DNA from: Prorocentrum cordatum
Taxonomy: Eukaryota; Sar; Dinophyceae; Prorocentrales; Prorocentraceae
Assembly (NCBI GenBank): GCA_963575745.1
Contig: CAUYUJ010000359.1
Location: 244,370 to 308,369 of the forward strand
Direction of reading: 5' to 3'
DNA length: 64,000 nt
Shown here piece by piece: positions 11,238-21,296 of this stretch; position 1 is the first letter of the stretch, and every line of letters starts with the position of its first letter. Made by a program: the position numbers and the translations under genes. The notes under the pieces are model-generated. The model saw only the letters and a list, made by a program, of their open reading frames with translations, had not been told where the DNA came from and did no database searches.

Positions 11238-14200
11238 ATGGCTGCTCGCGGAAACGCGACGTCCTTCCCGATGCCGTGGACGGACGTGCTCGCGCAGCTG
11301 ACCGCCTTGGAGGAAGGGGCGTCGAAGGCAAGGCCGCCGTCGTTGCCGCGGACAGGCGTCGAACTGGCAGACATAGTGTCGGTGATATTGAAGTCCGGAG
11401 GTGACGACGATGCGGTAGCGAGCATGGGGAAGTTCGTACATCAGGCGTTAGTCCGTCGGGATGTAGTCGTGAAGTTGATCGAAGGGGCGAAAATGCGAGG
11501 GCACCGAGCGTATCAACACGTTTGCATGGAAGAGGTGCGAAAGAAGGCTGCGGAGCTTCCTGATGGTGAGGTGCCGCCCGAGATCATGCGTTTGGTGCCT
11601 TTAGACAACGCTCTGGACAAGATCCAGATGCAGAAGGCGGCGACGCCAGTTCCGCGCCCGGATGGGTTGCACGAAGCGGCGGAGATCTTGGAAGCAACGA
11701 AAGGCAACGCCGTGGTTCTCGAGAAGAGCAGCTTCGATGACGGGGATATCAATGCCCAACGCGTGGAAGCCTTACGAAGTTTTGTACAGAGGGTGTCGCC
11801 AGAATGCGAACATGATGGAACCAACGAGCGCACGGATGATAGCGACAGTGAGCCGGAGAGTGAAGGTCCCCGAGGGAAGCGCCCGCGCGGGGGCAGGGGA
11901 GGAGAAGAACCCGACGTCGCGCATGTGAAGGAGAGCGAAGAGGTGCGATTGGTGACGGAGGCGCATGAGAGGAACGAAGGAGTGGATCGTTTGCGGGTCT
12001 GTACGGGGAACACCATGATGGATCAATTCGAACCGTGGTATTTCGGCGTGGCGTTTGCGTTCATTTTCAAGTATTGTACAGGCATGCCCGACATGCCAGC
12101 TTTCCTGAAGCGTCCGCGGCATCGGCGTTCGGAAGAGGCACCGCGGGTGGAACTGCCGCTATGGGTTCGCATCATGAGTCGTCGCGTAGAGAGCCAGTTG
12201 TCGCGCGATTGGCATTTCGGGTTCGTCTCGTGGAACTTGGTATTTCGTTCGGCGGTAAACCTTAGCAAGACGTGGTTTACGTATGTCTCCGCGAACCCTA
12301 AGGACGTAGACGCGCAGATCACTCCCGAGGAGATCAGCGTAGGGGCGCAGCAGATCTACCGTGCATTGGCGGGGAAATACCAGGACGTGAACGGTAAGAA
12401 GCAGAAAGTCATGGGAGACATGACGAAAGTTCGCTACGTCCCCGGACTCGGCAGAGCTGCCCACAAGTTGCTCGCGAACATCGAGCACACGTCTCGACGA
12501 CTACCAGGGACGCAGGAGACGCGGCGGGTCATGCGGTTCCAAACCAACGCGCTCCGCGTACGGTATGGTGTACCGATTTTCGTGACCTTCTCACCCGACG
12601 AAGGGCACAATCTCATCATGGTACGGTTGTCGCGCACGCGTCGTCGTGACCCCGTCCACAATGCGGAGAACGACGCAGGTGCATCGCGGGCGGCTGGCAG
12701 TCGGGAGTGGCCGCAGGTCGGTCCAGGAACGGACGACGTGCGCCTGGAACTACCGCTGGCGGCGATATTGCCGCAAGTGCCTACGTGGGCGGAGCGCAGG
12801 AAGATACTCGCTCGGGATCCGATGGCGAGCGTTGAAGGCTTTCGTGTGATCGTGGATGCGACGATGCGGCACCTGTTCGGCGTGCGCACGTGTCCGAACT
12901 GCCCCCGATGCAACCATAGTGAGCGGATGTCGCCGTGCCAGGACTTGTTCGGTAGTAACGCTGCGCCGGAAGGTGGGGTGTTCGGCAGGGTGGACGCGTG
13001 CTATGTCTCCATCGAAGCACAGAAGTCGACGGGCGCGCTCCATGCGCACTGTCAGGTGGTGTTCGTGCAGTGTCTACACCAACACACGCCGCTGGACCAA
13101 ATCTTCGAGCTCGTCCGGAAGAAAGCGGACGGATGGGGGAGGAAGTTCGTCAAGGAATCGTTGGAGTACAAGCGACGTGTCTGCCGGCAGGAATACTCAG
13201 CGCGTATCACCGAAGATGGTCTGAAAAAGAATCTGGCAGAAGCGGAGGCCGCGTGGCCGGAGTACAAGACGGAATGTGGGCTGGTGTGCCGTCCGACGTA
13301 TCAGACTCGCAGGGCAGGGCAGAGAGTGCCGCAGGTGGGCGAGGCAGAGGAGGCGTGTGCGTGGGAACGAGACTACCTTGACAAGGATGTGCAGTACCTT
13401 CAGGAGCGGAAGCAGAATCACGTGCATCTGGAGAACCCAGAAACGGGGGAGAGGGTGCCCTTGCCAGCGTGCCGTCGGAAGGACAACCAGAAACTCTGCA
13501 AGGCCGATTTTCCACGAACGGCGCAGCTCATCGACCATGCAGTCGTGATCTGCCCAGGGCTGGCGACGCAGCTGGATATGCCGAAGGCAGGCAGGCGGAA
13601 CCGCGTAGGGAGTTTGCATGGGCCCATGAACCATGAGAGTCTGAATGGGACACATCCATGCATGCTTGCCGCGCAGCGTTTCAACTCGGACGTGCAGCTA
13701 CCGTACAGGTTGCCGATCACACACGAGAGCTGCACGTGCGGTAAAGGGTGTGCGGAGAAGCAGAACGACGCGGCCATCATCAAGGTGGTCCAGGTGGCTC
13801 AGGACGCCCAGGCAGGGTATGCGTGCGATTATTGTACGAAGCGGCAGCCCATGGCCTTCCATGAAGTCAGAGAGTGCTCCCGAGGAATCGAGAAGCTCAG
13901 CCGACAGCTGCGCGGGGAGAACGCAAACTACGTCGGGAAGCGGATGTCGACGCGCATCATGAGCGACGCCTACGGGAAGGGCATCGTTCGCGGCCAGGTT
14001 GCGTGTGCGAATCTTCGAGCGTATTCCTTGGGAATCGATGTGACATCGGCAGAGTCGATCAAGACCTGTGAGACGACAAGTTTCTATGGGCGCGAGTACG
14101 TCGAGACGGTTGAGAGGCTTTCCGACAGCATAACAGGAGGGCGCAAAGCGCAGTTCGCGGAGGTGGACATGCGAAACCCGAGGCGCCGGAAAGTCACAAT

Positions 14201-17200
14201 CAGGGATGTGGCTATGTTGTACGGGCTTCGCCCGAACCGGGACGGCCTGTGGCACCTGTCGCCGTGCGAATTCGTGACGCATTGGAGGCCGGTGCTCGTG
14301 GCCTACCCCACCAATTTAAGGGGCGCTGACGCCGATCGGGACAGGCACCACGCGTTCTTGACGGCGACAGGGAAGCAGAAAGTGGAGGCGTGGGGTCGGA
14401 ACCAGGAGCAGGCAGCAGAGCTAGAGCCTGGAGTGGACTACATGGTGAAGGGCGACGCAGGAAAGGATTGGGTTGCCTTTCCAGACACTGACGGATGCCG
14501 GCATCTGCGGCGCACGTGGGTTCTTGTCAGGAACAAGAGGCCGTTGGCGCCTACCTTTTTCGGGGCTCCCGTGCCTCGCAGCCGACATGGAGAAGCTGAG
14601 CGATCCGCGCGGATAGTCATGTCTTATTTCCACCCGTGGACGCTGCGACAGTCAGAGGCAGACGATCACGTCGTCTTCGCAGGCGGACTGCGGCGAGGCT
14701 CAAAAACGTGGGAGGAGGCCATGGTGTCGTGGCTAGACGGCGGAGTGCAGTCAGAAGAGGCTGCGCGATACGTGGGCAATTTTCTCAGCGTGTATCGCGT
14801 GCGCCCGAGGGATGCGGAGCATGGGGACGCGCGGAGTGATGAGGACGTGAGCGACGAGGAATTGGAGGTGGGCTTTGACCAGCTAGACGAGGCTCTGAAG
14901 TCACGCGTCGGTGGTCGGAAGCGTGACGACGGGGACGGTGACAGCAGTAGTGGAGAAGAAGACGTTGGGCCGGAGGGTGGTCTGGGTGGGTGTTCCCATT
15001 ACCAGAACTCGAAAGCAGGCATGGCCGTGGCCCAGGCAGTGTGGGGCCAGCGCCCCAGTGAAAAGTCGCTTGGGGAAATCCGGAACGCGTGGCCGAAAGC
15101 CATCAGCTGTGATCTGGAGGCCGTGCAGGACGCAGCCAGGGCGTCCCGGAGCAAGGAAAAATCAATGGCTGACAGAGTGGCGGCGGAAGAAGAGCGTGGG
15201 AAGGTGGAGGCGCAGGCAGGGGCGACATGCGGCCAGGTGGTAGAGTGGCTCAGGGAGCTTGAGTTCAGGACTGACAGAAACACAGGCCGGCGCGTTGTCA
15301 ACGCGAAGCAGTTCGAAATGGTCAAGCATGTAGCAGAGAGGGTGATGCAAGAGCTGGATGGGGAAGCGCGAGGGGGAGCGGAAATGGGCGAACCACTGCG
15401 GTGGTGCATGCACGGAGGACCCGGCACAGGGAAGTCACACGTGCTGCGGATTCTGCGGAAGGAGCTGTTCGAAGACATCATGCAGTGGACTATTGGCGTC
15501 CATTTTCAGATCACGGCCTTCCAGGCAGTCATGGCCCAGCTGCTCGGTGGAGACACCATGCATCACGCCTGCGGTATTCCCGCTGTTAGACGTGGCGACG
15601 ACAAGGGAGAATATGTGAAACTTCAGTACGAAACAGCGAAGCGGGTTCTGCAGTGGAGGTGGTTGTTCATCGACGAGATCAGCATGGTCAGCGCCCGGCT
15701 ACTCGCCGAAGTAGATCACAAGCTTCGCAGCGTTATTCGGGACGTTGGCACACAGAAGCGCGGGGAAGGTGGAGAGACGCGACCCTTCGGCGGTCTGAAC
15801 GTCGTGATGAGCGGAGATTTTTGGCAACTGGCCCCACCGGACGGAGGGTTCCTTGCAGACGTCCCAACAGAGCGCATCGCGGAGGCTCGAAAGTACATGT
15901 CGCTCCCGCCAGTACTACACGGGCAAAGTCTCCTGTGGGGGGGAAGTGAGGGGGGCGTGCAGGGAGTAACGGAGCTAGTGGAGTGCGAGCGCTGCGACGA
16001 TTCCTGGCTGAAATCCGTGCAAGAGGAGTTCCGCAAAGGAGAGCTCACGGAAGACACACATTCATTTTTGCACGGGAAGGCTACTAGTGTCCCAGGGAGT
16101 TGGCTCCATGGTGATGTTGGGTGTGGGAACCGAGAATGTAGGGCCTTGTGTGTCAGCGCAGAGGGCCCGCACAGGGAAGCTGTCGGAACACGCCGTCGGC
16201 GCTCAGCAGTGACCCCGGCGGAAATCCGCAAAAAGGAATGTGGGGCGTGCAAGGATGAGCGCGCACGGCGCTGTCTCGTCATCACAGGACCAGATGACCC
16301 GCGCATACACACGGAGAAGTTTCGGCGCGCCCCCGGAGTGTTCCCGAATAACGACGTCAAGTATGAGGTGAACAAACTCCGAGCGTCGCAATATGCCCGA
16401 CTGCACCGGAAGCCGATGGTGTATGTCCCTGCGCGCGACACTCCGACGCCAGATGCTCTGCGCGAGCGGCCAGATCTGCCACACCAAAAGATGGCCTGGC
16501 TGCAACGCCACGACAAAGAGAGCGGAGACCTGCATGGTTTTTTGCCGATCGCGGAGGGACTGCCTGTGGCCCTCACCGATCACATCGACCGCAGCGAAGA
16601 CAAGTACCTGCTTCGCGGACGCGTGGGGACCGTGCACTCATGGGTATGTGATGGCGACGAAAGAACAGGGCGCGTCTCCCGGGGAGGGGAGACTATCTTG
16701 CAGAAGACGCCGAAAGTGATATTTGTCCAATTCGATGAGGGTCTCGATGAGGCAGGGAACGCAAAACCGTGCGTGTGGACGATAAAGGGGCTGACCACGC
16801 CGGGCCTGCACCCAGTAACTCCGCAAAAAAAAGATTGGTTCGTGGACAAGGGCCGGCCGTGCCCGCGTCTGAAAGTGAAGCGGCGGCAGTTCCCCTTGGC
16901 CCCAGCGTTTGGAGTCACGGCCCACTCAGCACAGGGCCAGACTTTTAAGCAAGGCGTCATCGTGGTTCTGAGGATTGGCGGGGGAACGTCGCCGTTGTCG
17001 AGTTATGTGGCTCTGACGCGCGTGCGTCGCCGCGAGGACATGTTGATTTTCCGGTCTTTCGACCGCGAGCCGTGCACTCAGAAGGAGCGGAAGGGGCCCG
17101 GATACCTTTTGCAGCTCTTGCGGGGCGATCCCAATGACCCCATCGATTGGAATGCAATCGAGAAGGAGTTCATGCCTGCAGGGAGGTGCGCGGTGTGCTC

Positions 17201-18293
17201 GTCGGTGAAGTACAAGAACCAGTATGCGCGCGGGCAGTGGAGCCGGGACGACGGACTCCGCGTGTGCACGGTGTGCTTGGAAGGCAAAAAGAGCATTGGT
17301 ACGCCGTGGCAGTGCATGGAGTGCTTTTATTGGAAGGGCGAGAGCGCTTTCCACGCTTCCCAGCACCACAGCTCGAAGTTGACGTCACGGCGTTGCGTGG
17401 ACTGCCCCGAGAGGCGAATGTGTTATGTGTGCGACGAGCGGAAGTACGAGGCAGCGTTCGCGGAGTTTCAGTGGGACAAGGCAGGAAACTCCCGATGTAA
17501 AGGGGGAATGTGCCTGGAGTGCGAGGAGCTGAAGAAGCACCTGAAGTGTTCGCGCTGTGGCCACCAGAAGCTGCCGCGTGAGTTTTCTAAAGCGGAACGG
17601 GTCAACGACGAACCCACATGCAAGGCGTGTGTGAAGTTGCTGCGAAAGGAGGAGAAGGCGCGGGCGGAGGCTGAAAAAACGGTCGCATGCTCAAAGTGCG
17701 GGAAGTCGAAGAACAAGACAGAGTTTTCCAGGTACCAGTTGGACCACACGGACAGAGCGTCGGTAGTGTGTACCGCGTGCGTCGACACCGAGGCTGCAGA
17801 GCGGAACGCACAATCTAGGAAGTGTTCGAAGATTTGCGCGGAGTGTGGGAAGTCTCAGCGGCGCGAGTTCTTTTCTGCTCGCATGTGGGGCGACGTGGCT
17901 GCTCAGGACCGCAAGTGCATGCGTTGCATCGAAGCTGCAAATGCAAACCGGCTGACGGAAGGGCGGAAGAATGCCAAAGTTTGCGTGGAGTGCGGGAAAT
18001 GTCAACCACGCGAGTTCTTTTCGGGTCGCATGTGGGCCAACGTGGCTGATCAGGACCGGAAGTGCATGCGTTGCACCGAGAGAGCGAGAGTGCAACGCGG
18101 ATGTTGGAAATGCGTAGCCTGCAAGGGCGTGTTCCCGAAGATTGAATTCGGCCGCTGGTTGGCCAAGCGGGCGACGAAAAAATCAAATGGGCTGCAACGG
18201 TGCAACGCATGTGGCGAGGACGAAGAATGCAAGGATAAAGAAATCGCGGAACGTAATTATGCCATGGTCGGGAAGAGGCAGAAAGTGAAGTAG
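11238..18293 (+). CDS. Helitron-type Rep/PIF1-like helicase with eight C-terminal zinc modules
   Basis: An uninterrupted 2351-residue frame. The N-terminal half resembles the Helitron-like replication initiator. It has a Cys/His-rich patch near residues 543-575 and an HUH-type motif (GALHAHCQVV, H602 and H604). Tyrosines Y713 and Y720 in DYLDKDVQYLQ are possible catalytic residues, assigned with low certainty. A superfamily-1 PIF1-type helicase follows: Walker A GGPGTGKS (1393-1400), Walker B FIDEIS (D1479, E1480), GDFWQL (1526-1531), AHSAQGQTF (about 1895-1903) and YVALTRVRR (about 1923-1931). The family nicks and unwinds DNA during rolling-circle transposition. Residues 1984-2325 hold eight CxxC...F...CxxC modules resembling Stc1-type zinc domains; two of them are near-identical. 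An intact frame with all helicase motifs suggests a young, possibly active copy. A host gene derived from such an element is the alternative. Confidence 0.85.
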   Translation: MAARGNATSFPMPWTDVLAQLTALEEGASKARPPSLPRTGVELADIVSVILKSGGDDDAVASMGKFVHQALVRRDVVVKLIEGAKMRGHRAYQHVCMEEVRKKAAELPDGEVPPEIMRLVPLDNALDKIQMQKAATPVPRPDGLHEAAEILEATKGNAVVLEKSSFDDGDINAQRVEALRSFVQRVSPECEHDGTNERTDDSDSEPESEGPRGKRPRGGRGGEEPDVAHVKESEEVRLVTEAHERNEGVDRLRVCTGNTMMDQFEPWYFGVAFAFIFKYCTGMPDMPAFLKRPRHRRSEEAPRVELPLWVRIMSRRVESQLSRDWHFGFVSWNLVFRSAVNLSKTWFTYVSANPKDVDAQITPEEISVGAQQIYRALAGKYQDVNGKKQKVMGDMTKVRYVPGLGRAAHKLLANIEHTSRRLPGTQETRRVMRFQTNALRVRYGVPIFVTFSPDEGHNLIMVRLSRTRRRDPVHNAENDAGASRAAGSREWPQVGPGTDDVRLELPLAAILPQVPTWAERRKILARDPMASVEGFRVIVDATMRHLFGVRTCPNCPRCNHSERMSPCQDLFGSNAAPEGGVFGRVDACYVSIEAQKSTGALHAHCQVVFVQCLHQHTPLDQIFELVRKKADGWGRKFVKESLEYKRRVCRQEYSARITEDGLKKNLAEAEAAWPEYKTECGLVCRPTYQTRRAGQRVPQVGEAEEACAWERDYLDKDVQYLQERKQNHVHLENPETGERVPLPACRRKDNQKLCKADFPRTAQLIDHAVVICPGLATQLDMPKAGRRNRVGSLHGPMNHESLNGTHPCMLAAQRFNSDVQLPYRLPITHESCTCGKGCAEKQNDAAIIKVVQVAQDAQAGYACDYCTKRQPMAFHEVRECSRGIEKLSRQLRGENANYVGKRMSTRIMSDAYGKGIVRGQVACANLRAYSLGIDVTSAESIKTCETTSFYGREYVETVERLSDSITGGRKAQFAEVDMRNPRRRKVTIRDVAMLYGLRPNRDGLWHLSPCEFVTHWRPVLVAYPTNLRGADADRDRHHAFLTATGKQKVEAWGRNQEQAAELEPGVDYMVKGDAGKDWVAFPDTDGCRHLRRTWVLVRNKRPLAPTFFGAPVPRSRHGEAERSARIVMSYFHPWTLRQSEADDHVVFAGGLRRGSKTWEEAMVSWLDGGVQSEEAARYVGNFLSVYRVRPRDAEHGDARSDEDVSDEELEVGFDQLDEALKSRVGGRKRDDGDGDSSSGEEDVGPEGGLGGCSHYQNSKAGMAVAQAVWGQRPSEKSLGEIRNAWPKAISCDLEAVQDAARASRSKEKSMADRVAAEEERGKVEAQAGATCGQVVEWLRELEFRTDRNTGRRVVNAKQFEMVKHVAERVMQELDGEARGGAEMGEPLRWCMHGGPGTGKSHVLRILRKELFEDIMQWTIGVHFQITAFQAVMAQLLGGDTMHHACGIPAVRRGDDKGEYVKLQYETAKRVLQWRWLFIDEISMVSARLLAEVDHKLRSVIRDVGTQKRGEGGETRPFGGLNVVMSGDFWQLAPPDGGFLADVPTERIAEARKYMSLPPVLHGQSLLWGGSEGGVQGVTELVECERCDDSWLKSVQEEFRKGELTEDTHSFLHGKATSVPGSWLHGDVGCGNRECRALCVSAEGPHREAVGTRRRRSAVTPAEIRKKECGACKDERARRCLVITGPDDPRIHTEKFRRAPGVFPNNDVKYEVNKLRASQYARLHRKPMVYVPARDTPTPDALRERPDLPHQKMAWLQRHDKESGDLHGFLPIAEGLPVALTDHIDRSEDKYLLRGRVGTVHSWVCDGDERTGRVSRGGETILQKTPKVIFVQFDEGLDEAGNAKPCVWTIKGLTTPGLHPVTPQKKDWFVDKGRPCPRLKVKRRQFPLAPAFGVTAHSAQGQTFKQGVIVVLRIGGGTSPLSSYVALTRVRRREDMLIFRSFDREPCTQKERKGPGYLLQLLRGDPNDPIDWNAIEKEFMPAGRCAVCSSVKYKNQYARGQWSRDDGLRVCTVCLEGKKSIGTPWQCMECFYWKGESAFHASQHHSSKLTSRRCVDCPERRMCYVCDERKYEAAFAEFQWDKAGNSRCKGGMCLECEELKKHLKCSRCGHQKLPREFSKAERVNDEPTCKACVKLLRKEEKARAEAEKTVACSKCGKSKNKTEFSRYQLDHTDRASVVCTACVDTEAAERNAQSRKCSKICAECGKSQRREFFSARMWGDVAAQDRKCMRCIEAANANRLTEGRKNAKVCVECGKCQPREFFSGRMWANVADQDRKCMRCTERARVQRGCWKCVACKGVFPKIEFGRWLAKRATKKSNGLQRCNACGEDEECKDKEIAERNYAMVGKRQKVK

Positions 18294-18429
18294 TGGTTAT
18301 GCCAAGGCAGCGCGGGAGCTGTGCGCGGCGAGCACAAGAGGAAAGGAGGCTTTTTAGTGTCCGGCCTGAAAAAGGGGCGCACCTGGAAGGGGCATGGGAG
18401 GACGAGGAAAGGGAAAAGAGGAAGGACGG

Positions 18430-18900
18430 AGGACATCGGTGGGGTGGGGGGCCCCAAAAACAGAAGCTCCATGGGGTGGGAGTGCCGGGGCGTGGTGGGG
18501 GGCGTGGTGGGGGATGTCGGTCGGTTTTGGGCAAGGAATGGTGGGGTGGGAGTCCCAAAAAACAGAGTCTACATGGGGTGGGAGTGCCGGGGCGTGGTGG
18601 GGGGCGTGGTGGGGGGTGTCGGTCGGTTTTGGGCGAGAAATGGTGGGGTGGGGGGTTCCCAAAACAAAAGGGCCATGGGGTGGGAGTGCCGGGGCGTGGT
18701 GAAGGGCGTGGTGGGGGGTGTCGGTCGGTGTTTGGCGAGAAATGGTGGGGTGGGGGGTCCCAAAAACAAAGGCTCTATGGGGTGCGAGTGCCGGGGCGTG
18801 GTGGGAGACGTGGTGGGGGGTGTCGGTCGGTTTTGGGGAAGAAATGGTGGGGTGGGAGGTCCCAATAACAGAGGCTCCATGGGGTGGGAGTGCCGGGGCG
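18430..18900 (+). repeat. 102-bp (34-codon) tandem repeat, over four copies, cut by the gap
   Basis: The marker ATGGGGTGNGAGTGCCGGGG recurs at 18471, 18573, 18675, 18777 and 18879, exactly 102 bp apart. Because 102 is a multiple of three, one frame stays open through all copies and encodes 34-residue units (MGWECRGVVGGVVGG... with GGVG-PKN). It is G-rich on the plus strand. Whether it is translated is unknown. The array begins about 140 bp after the Rep/helicase stop codon. Confidence 0.9.
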
Positions 18901-19000
18901 NNNNNNNNNNNNNNNNNNNNNNNNNNNNNNNNNNNNNNNNNNNNNNNNNNNNNNNNNNNNNNNNNNNNNNNNNNNNNNNNNNNNNNNNNNNNNNNNNNNN
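18901..19000. other. Assembly gap (100 N)
   Basis: Exactly 100 N bases between the 102-bp array and a CCT array, as expected where repeats could not be assembled. The true length is unknown. Confidence 1.
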
Positions 19001-19040
19001 CCTCCTCCTCCTCCTCCTCCTCCTCCTCCTCCTCCTCCTC
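19001..19040. repeat. CCT microsatellite
   Basis: Pure CCT units starting immediately after the gap. Confidence 0.95.
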
Positions 19041-19155
19041 CCCAGTCTGAGACGTGCCCTCGCTTTTCTTCCATCAAGGCCCTTGCTCCCGCCCCAGTCC
19101 CCGGCACCCCTGCGAGCCTGCCCCATAAGAGAAAATTATAGAGGGATAGGCATAC

Positions 19156-19305
19156 GGGGGGGTGCATCGACCTCTAATTGCCCATAGATCTGCGATAGGG
19201 GCCCGATAGCACCAACCTGCCCAGGAAGGTTCAGATTCACTATCGGGGGCCTATCGCCGATCTATCGGCGATGTATCGCCGAGTCCAGGTCGATGCATCC
19301 CCCCC
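19156..19305. mobile_element. Foldback element, about 150 bp (family F6)
   Basis: The left end GGGGGGGTGCATCGACCT matches the reverse complement of the right end AGGTCGATGCATCCCCCCC apart from one added base. Inner AGATCTGCGATAGGGGCCCG pairs with the reverse complement of CCTATCGCCGATCT. Only one copy was seen. Confidence 0.55.
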
Positions 19306-19659
19306 TTTGCCAGTCCCCCCCGATCGTTGCCCCTCAGAGGGAGGGGGGAGTGAGAAGGGGCGGGCCTTCTCAGAAGGCTCGGAAGTCCCCCGGCCTTCTG
19401 AGAAGTGTTCCAACCCTTCCCCGAGAAGACCCCGAAAATTTCTCTCAGAAGGCGCGAGGGCATCTGAGAAGTCCCGCCGCCTCTTGAGAGGGCCTTCTCC
19501 TTCTCACTTCCCGCCCTCGCTCGCCGCCGACCTTCCCGAGGACGCGAGGGTGAAGGTGGACGGCGGCGCGAAGGTGAAGTCCGAGGGCGAGACGGACCGC
19601 AGACTGGAGCTGGCTGCGCTGGAGAGCAGCCTGGATGCTGTGCACAAGGAGAGGGGCAC
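19306..19659. other. No gene seen
   Basis: GC-rich, with repeated TTCTGAGAAG/CTTCTCAGAAG words near 19365-19480. No recognisable product. Confidence 0.4.
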
Positions 19660-19850
19660 GCCTCCTCCTCCTCATCCTCCCCCTCCCTCCTGGTCATCGT
19701 CCTCGTCCTCCTCGTCCTCCTCCTCCTCCTCCTCCTCCTCCTCCTCCTCCTCCTCCTCCTCCTCCTCCTCCTCCTCCCCCTTCTCTTCCTCCTCCTCCTC
19801 ATCCTCCTCATCCTCCTCCTCCTCCTCCCCCTCCTCCCCATCTCAGAGGC
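19660..19850. repeat. CCT/CTC pyrimidine array
   Basis: About 190 bp of CTC-type triplets interrupted by CATCCTCGTCC near 19695 and ATCCTC near 19800. Confidence 0.95.
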
Positions 19851-19857
19851 AAGGTTG

Positions 19858-20025
19858 CAGTGGAGACCCATGCCAAGAAACATCCTGCTCGCCTCCAGGG
19901 TGCCCTGGGTTTCGATGGTTTTGCAATGGAAGGCGTGACGTTCCCACACCAAAAATGGGTGGATGTCATGGGGTCTCAGGGTTGGGTTTCTTGTGGGAGG
20001 CTTCTTGTGGTCGAGCTCCTACTGT
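19858..20025 (+). mobile_element. CAGTGG foldback element, family F2 copy 1
   Basis: Begins CAGTGGAGACCCATGCCAAG and ends CTCCTACTG, with GGGTTTCTTGTGG near the right end pairing with CCAAGAAAC near the left. The interior (CTCCAGGGTGCCCTGGG, GATGGTTTTGC, GACGTTCCCAC, GGGGTCTCAGGGTTGGG) matches the copies at 29281, 35905 and 62316. Confidence 0.75.
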
Positions 20026-21296
20026 AGTTGAGAGGGCTAAGGTGGGGACGCGGCCAGCACCCGTCGCCCACTAATCAACGAGTGGGGCCCTATAAAATTA
20101 GCCCCACCCCGCCCAGGGACGTGCGGATCTGCTAACGGGGGCACGTCACCGATATATCGGCTGTGATGCCAACTCTCGACGTTTGCCCCCTTGAGCTGCC
20201 CCTCCCCGGATCCCTCATCCACCTGGTTAGTCATTGACTTTTACCTCTTCCTCCTCCTCCTCCTCATTATCCTCGCTGTCTTCCTCTTCGTCTTACTACA
20301 TCCCTCCATATTCCTCCTCCCCCAAGGGTTGCGAGTGCTCAGAGCACATGCTCGAGGATAGGCGAGCTGTCAGCCCTTCCCGAACATACCATTGCCTTTC
20401 AATTCTAGACGCTTCGCGTGACCCACCCAGCCCAACCAGAAACGATGCTCAGGCGAGTTGCCCTGATCAGGGATGTGGAGGAGCATGCAGTGGAACAACA
20501 GGGCTGGGTAAGACGTCATACCCTAAGAGGGAGAGAATGGAGGAGGAATCGGAGGAGGAGGAGGAGGAGGAGAGGGAGGAGGAGAGGGAGGAGGAGGGGG
20601 CGATGGGAATCCCAGTTGGCATCTTTTTACGGCGAAGTCGAATCTGAGGATCCAATCCGTATTGCAGCTGGCTGGATGCAGCGGGACCAAGACCGAGACC
20701 GTTGGAAGCAGGCAGAGAGCGTTTTCGCAGCAACGTAGTTCTCGTCAGTTGTCATTGCCTCGCCGTCCCTCCCTCCCCCTGCTTGGTGTTCTTTCTCCGT
20801 CCCCCGTCCCCCCGTCTGTCGGCCCGGTCTGTCCGTCGTCCTCCCCTTGCTCTCCCCTCCCCTCCTCGGCTCCTCGCTCTCTCGCTTTTCGTTTCCTTGT
20901 TCGCCCCGCGTTTCTTTGTCGGCCGTGTCCGAATAAGAATTGCGCGGTCGGGCCTGCGCCGGCGAATCGCCAGGCGTGTCTCCCGAATGTTTGAGATGTC
21001 TTCCAGCGGTGATCCCCATTGACGGGGCTTTCATATCACCAGAACAGAACAGAACAGGAGGAGGGGGAGGAGCGAGGAGGTTGGAGGGAGGAGGGAGGAG
21101 GAGCAACAGTTGGTGGCCGCCCACCAGGCGGCAACTGCACACACCCGCCCAGTTCACGGGGCGCCCACGAGGCGCACACGGCCGCCACCAGGCGAAACTT
21201 CGGCATACCCGTCCAACTACTTCACGATGGTCGGCAAGAGACCCTGAGCTCAAGCTCCTGGAGGGAATCCGTGAGGAAGTCTCAGGTTCAAGGGCA
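20026..21296. other. Intergenic, pyrimidine-rich
   Basis: No supported gene. A CTC-rich patch lies near 20240-20310, a short GGA array at 20540-20600 and C/T-rich sequence at 20755-20910. Open frames are low-complexity. Confidence 0.4.
20405..20485 (+). repeat. Dispersed repeat, about 80 bp
   Basis: CGCGTGACCCACCCAGCCCA, CAGAAACGATG and TTGCCCTGATCAGGGA match 47472-47550. They match loosely, in reverse, 54935-55010 and 58130-58200. Confidence 0.5.

Noticed and set aside
18430-18900. CRISPR-like regular spacing
   Set aside because: The whole 102-bp unit is repeated, with no variable spacers of constant length.
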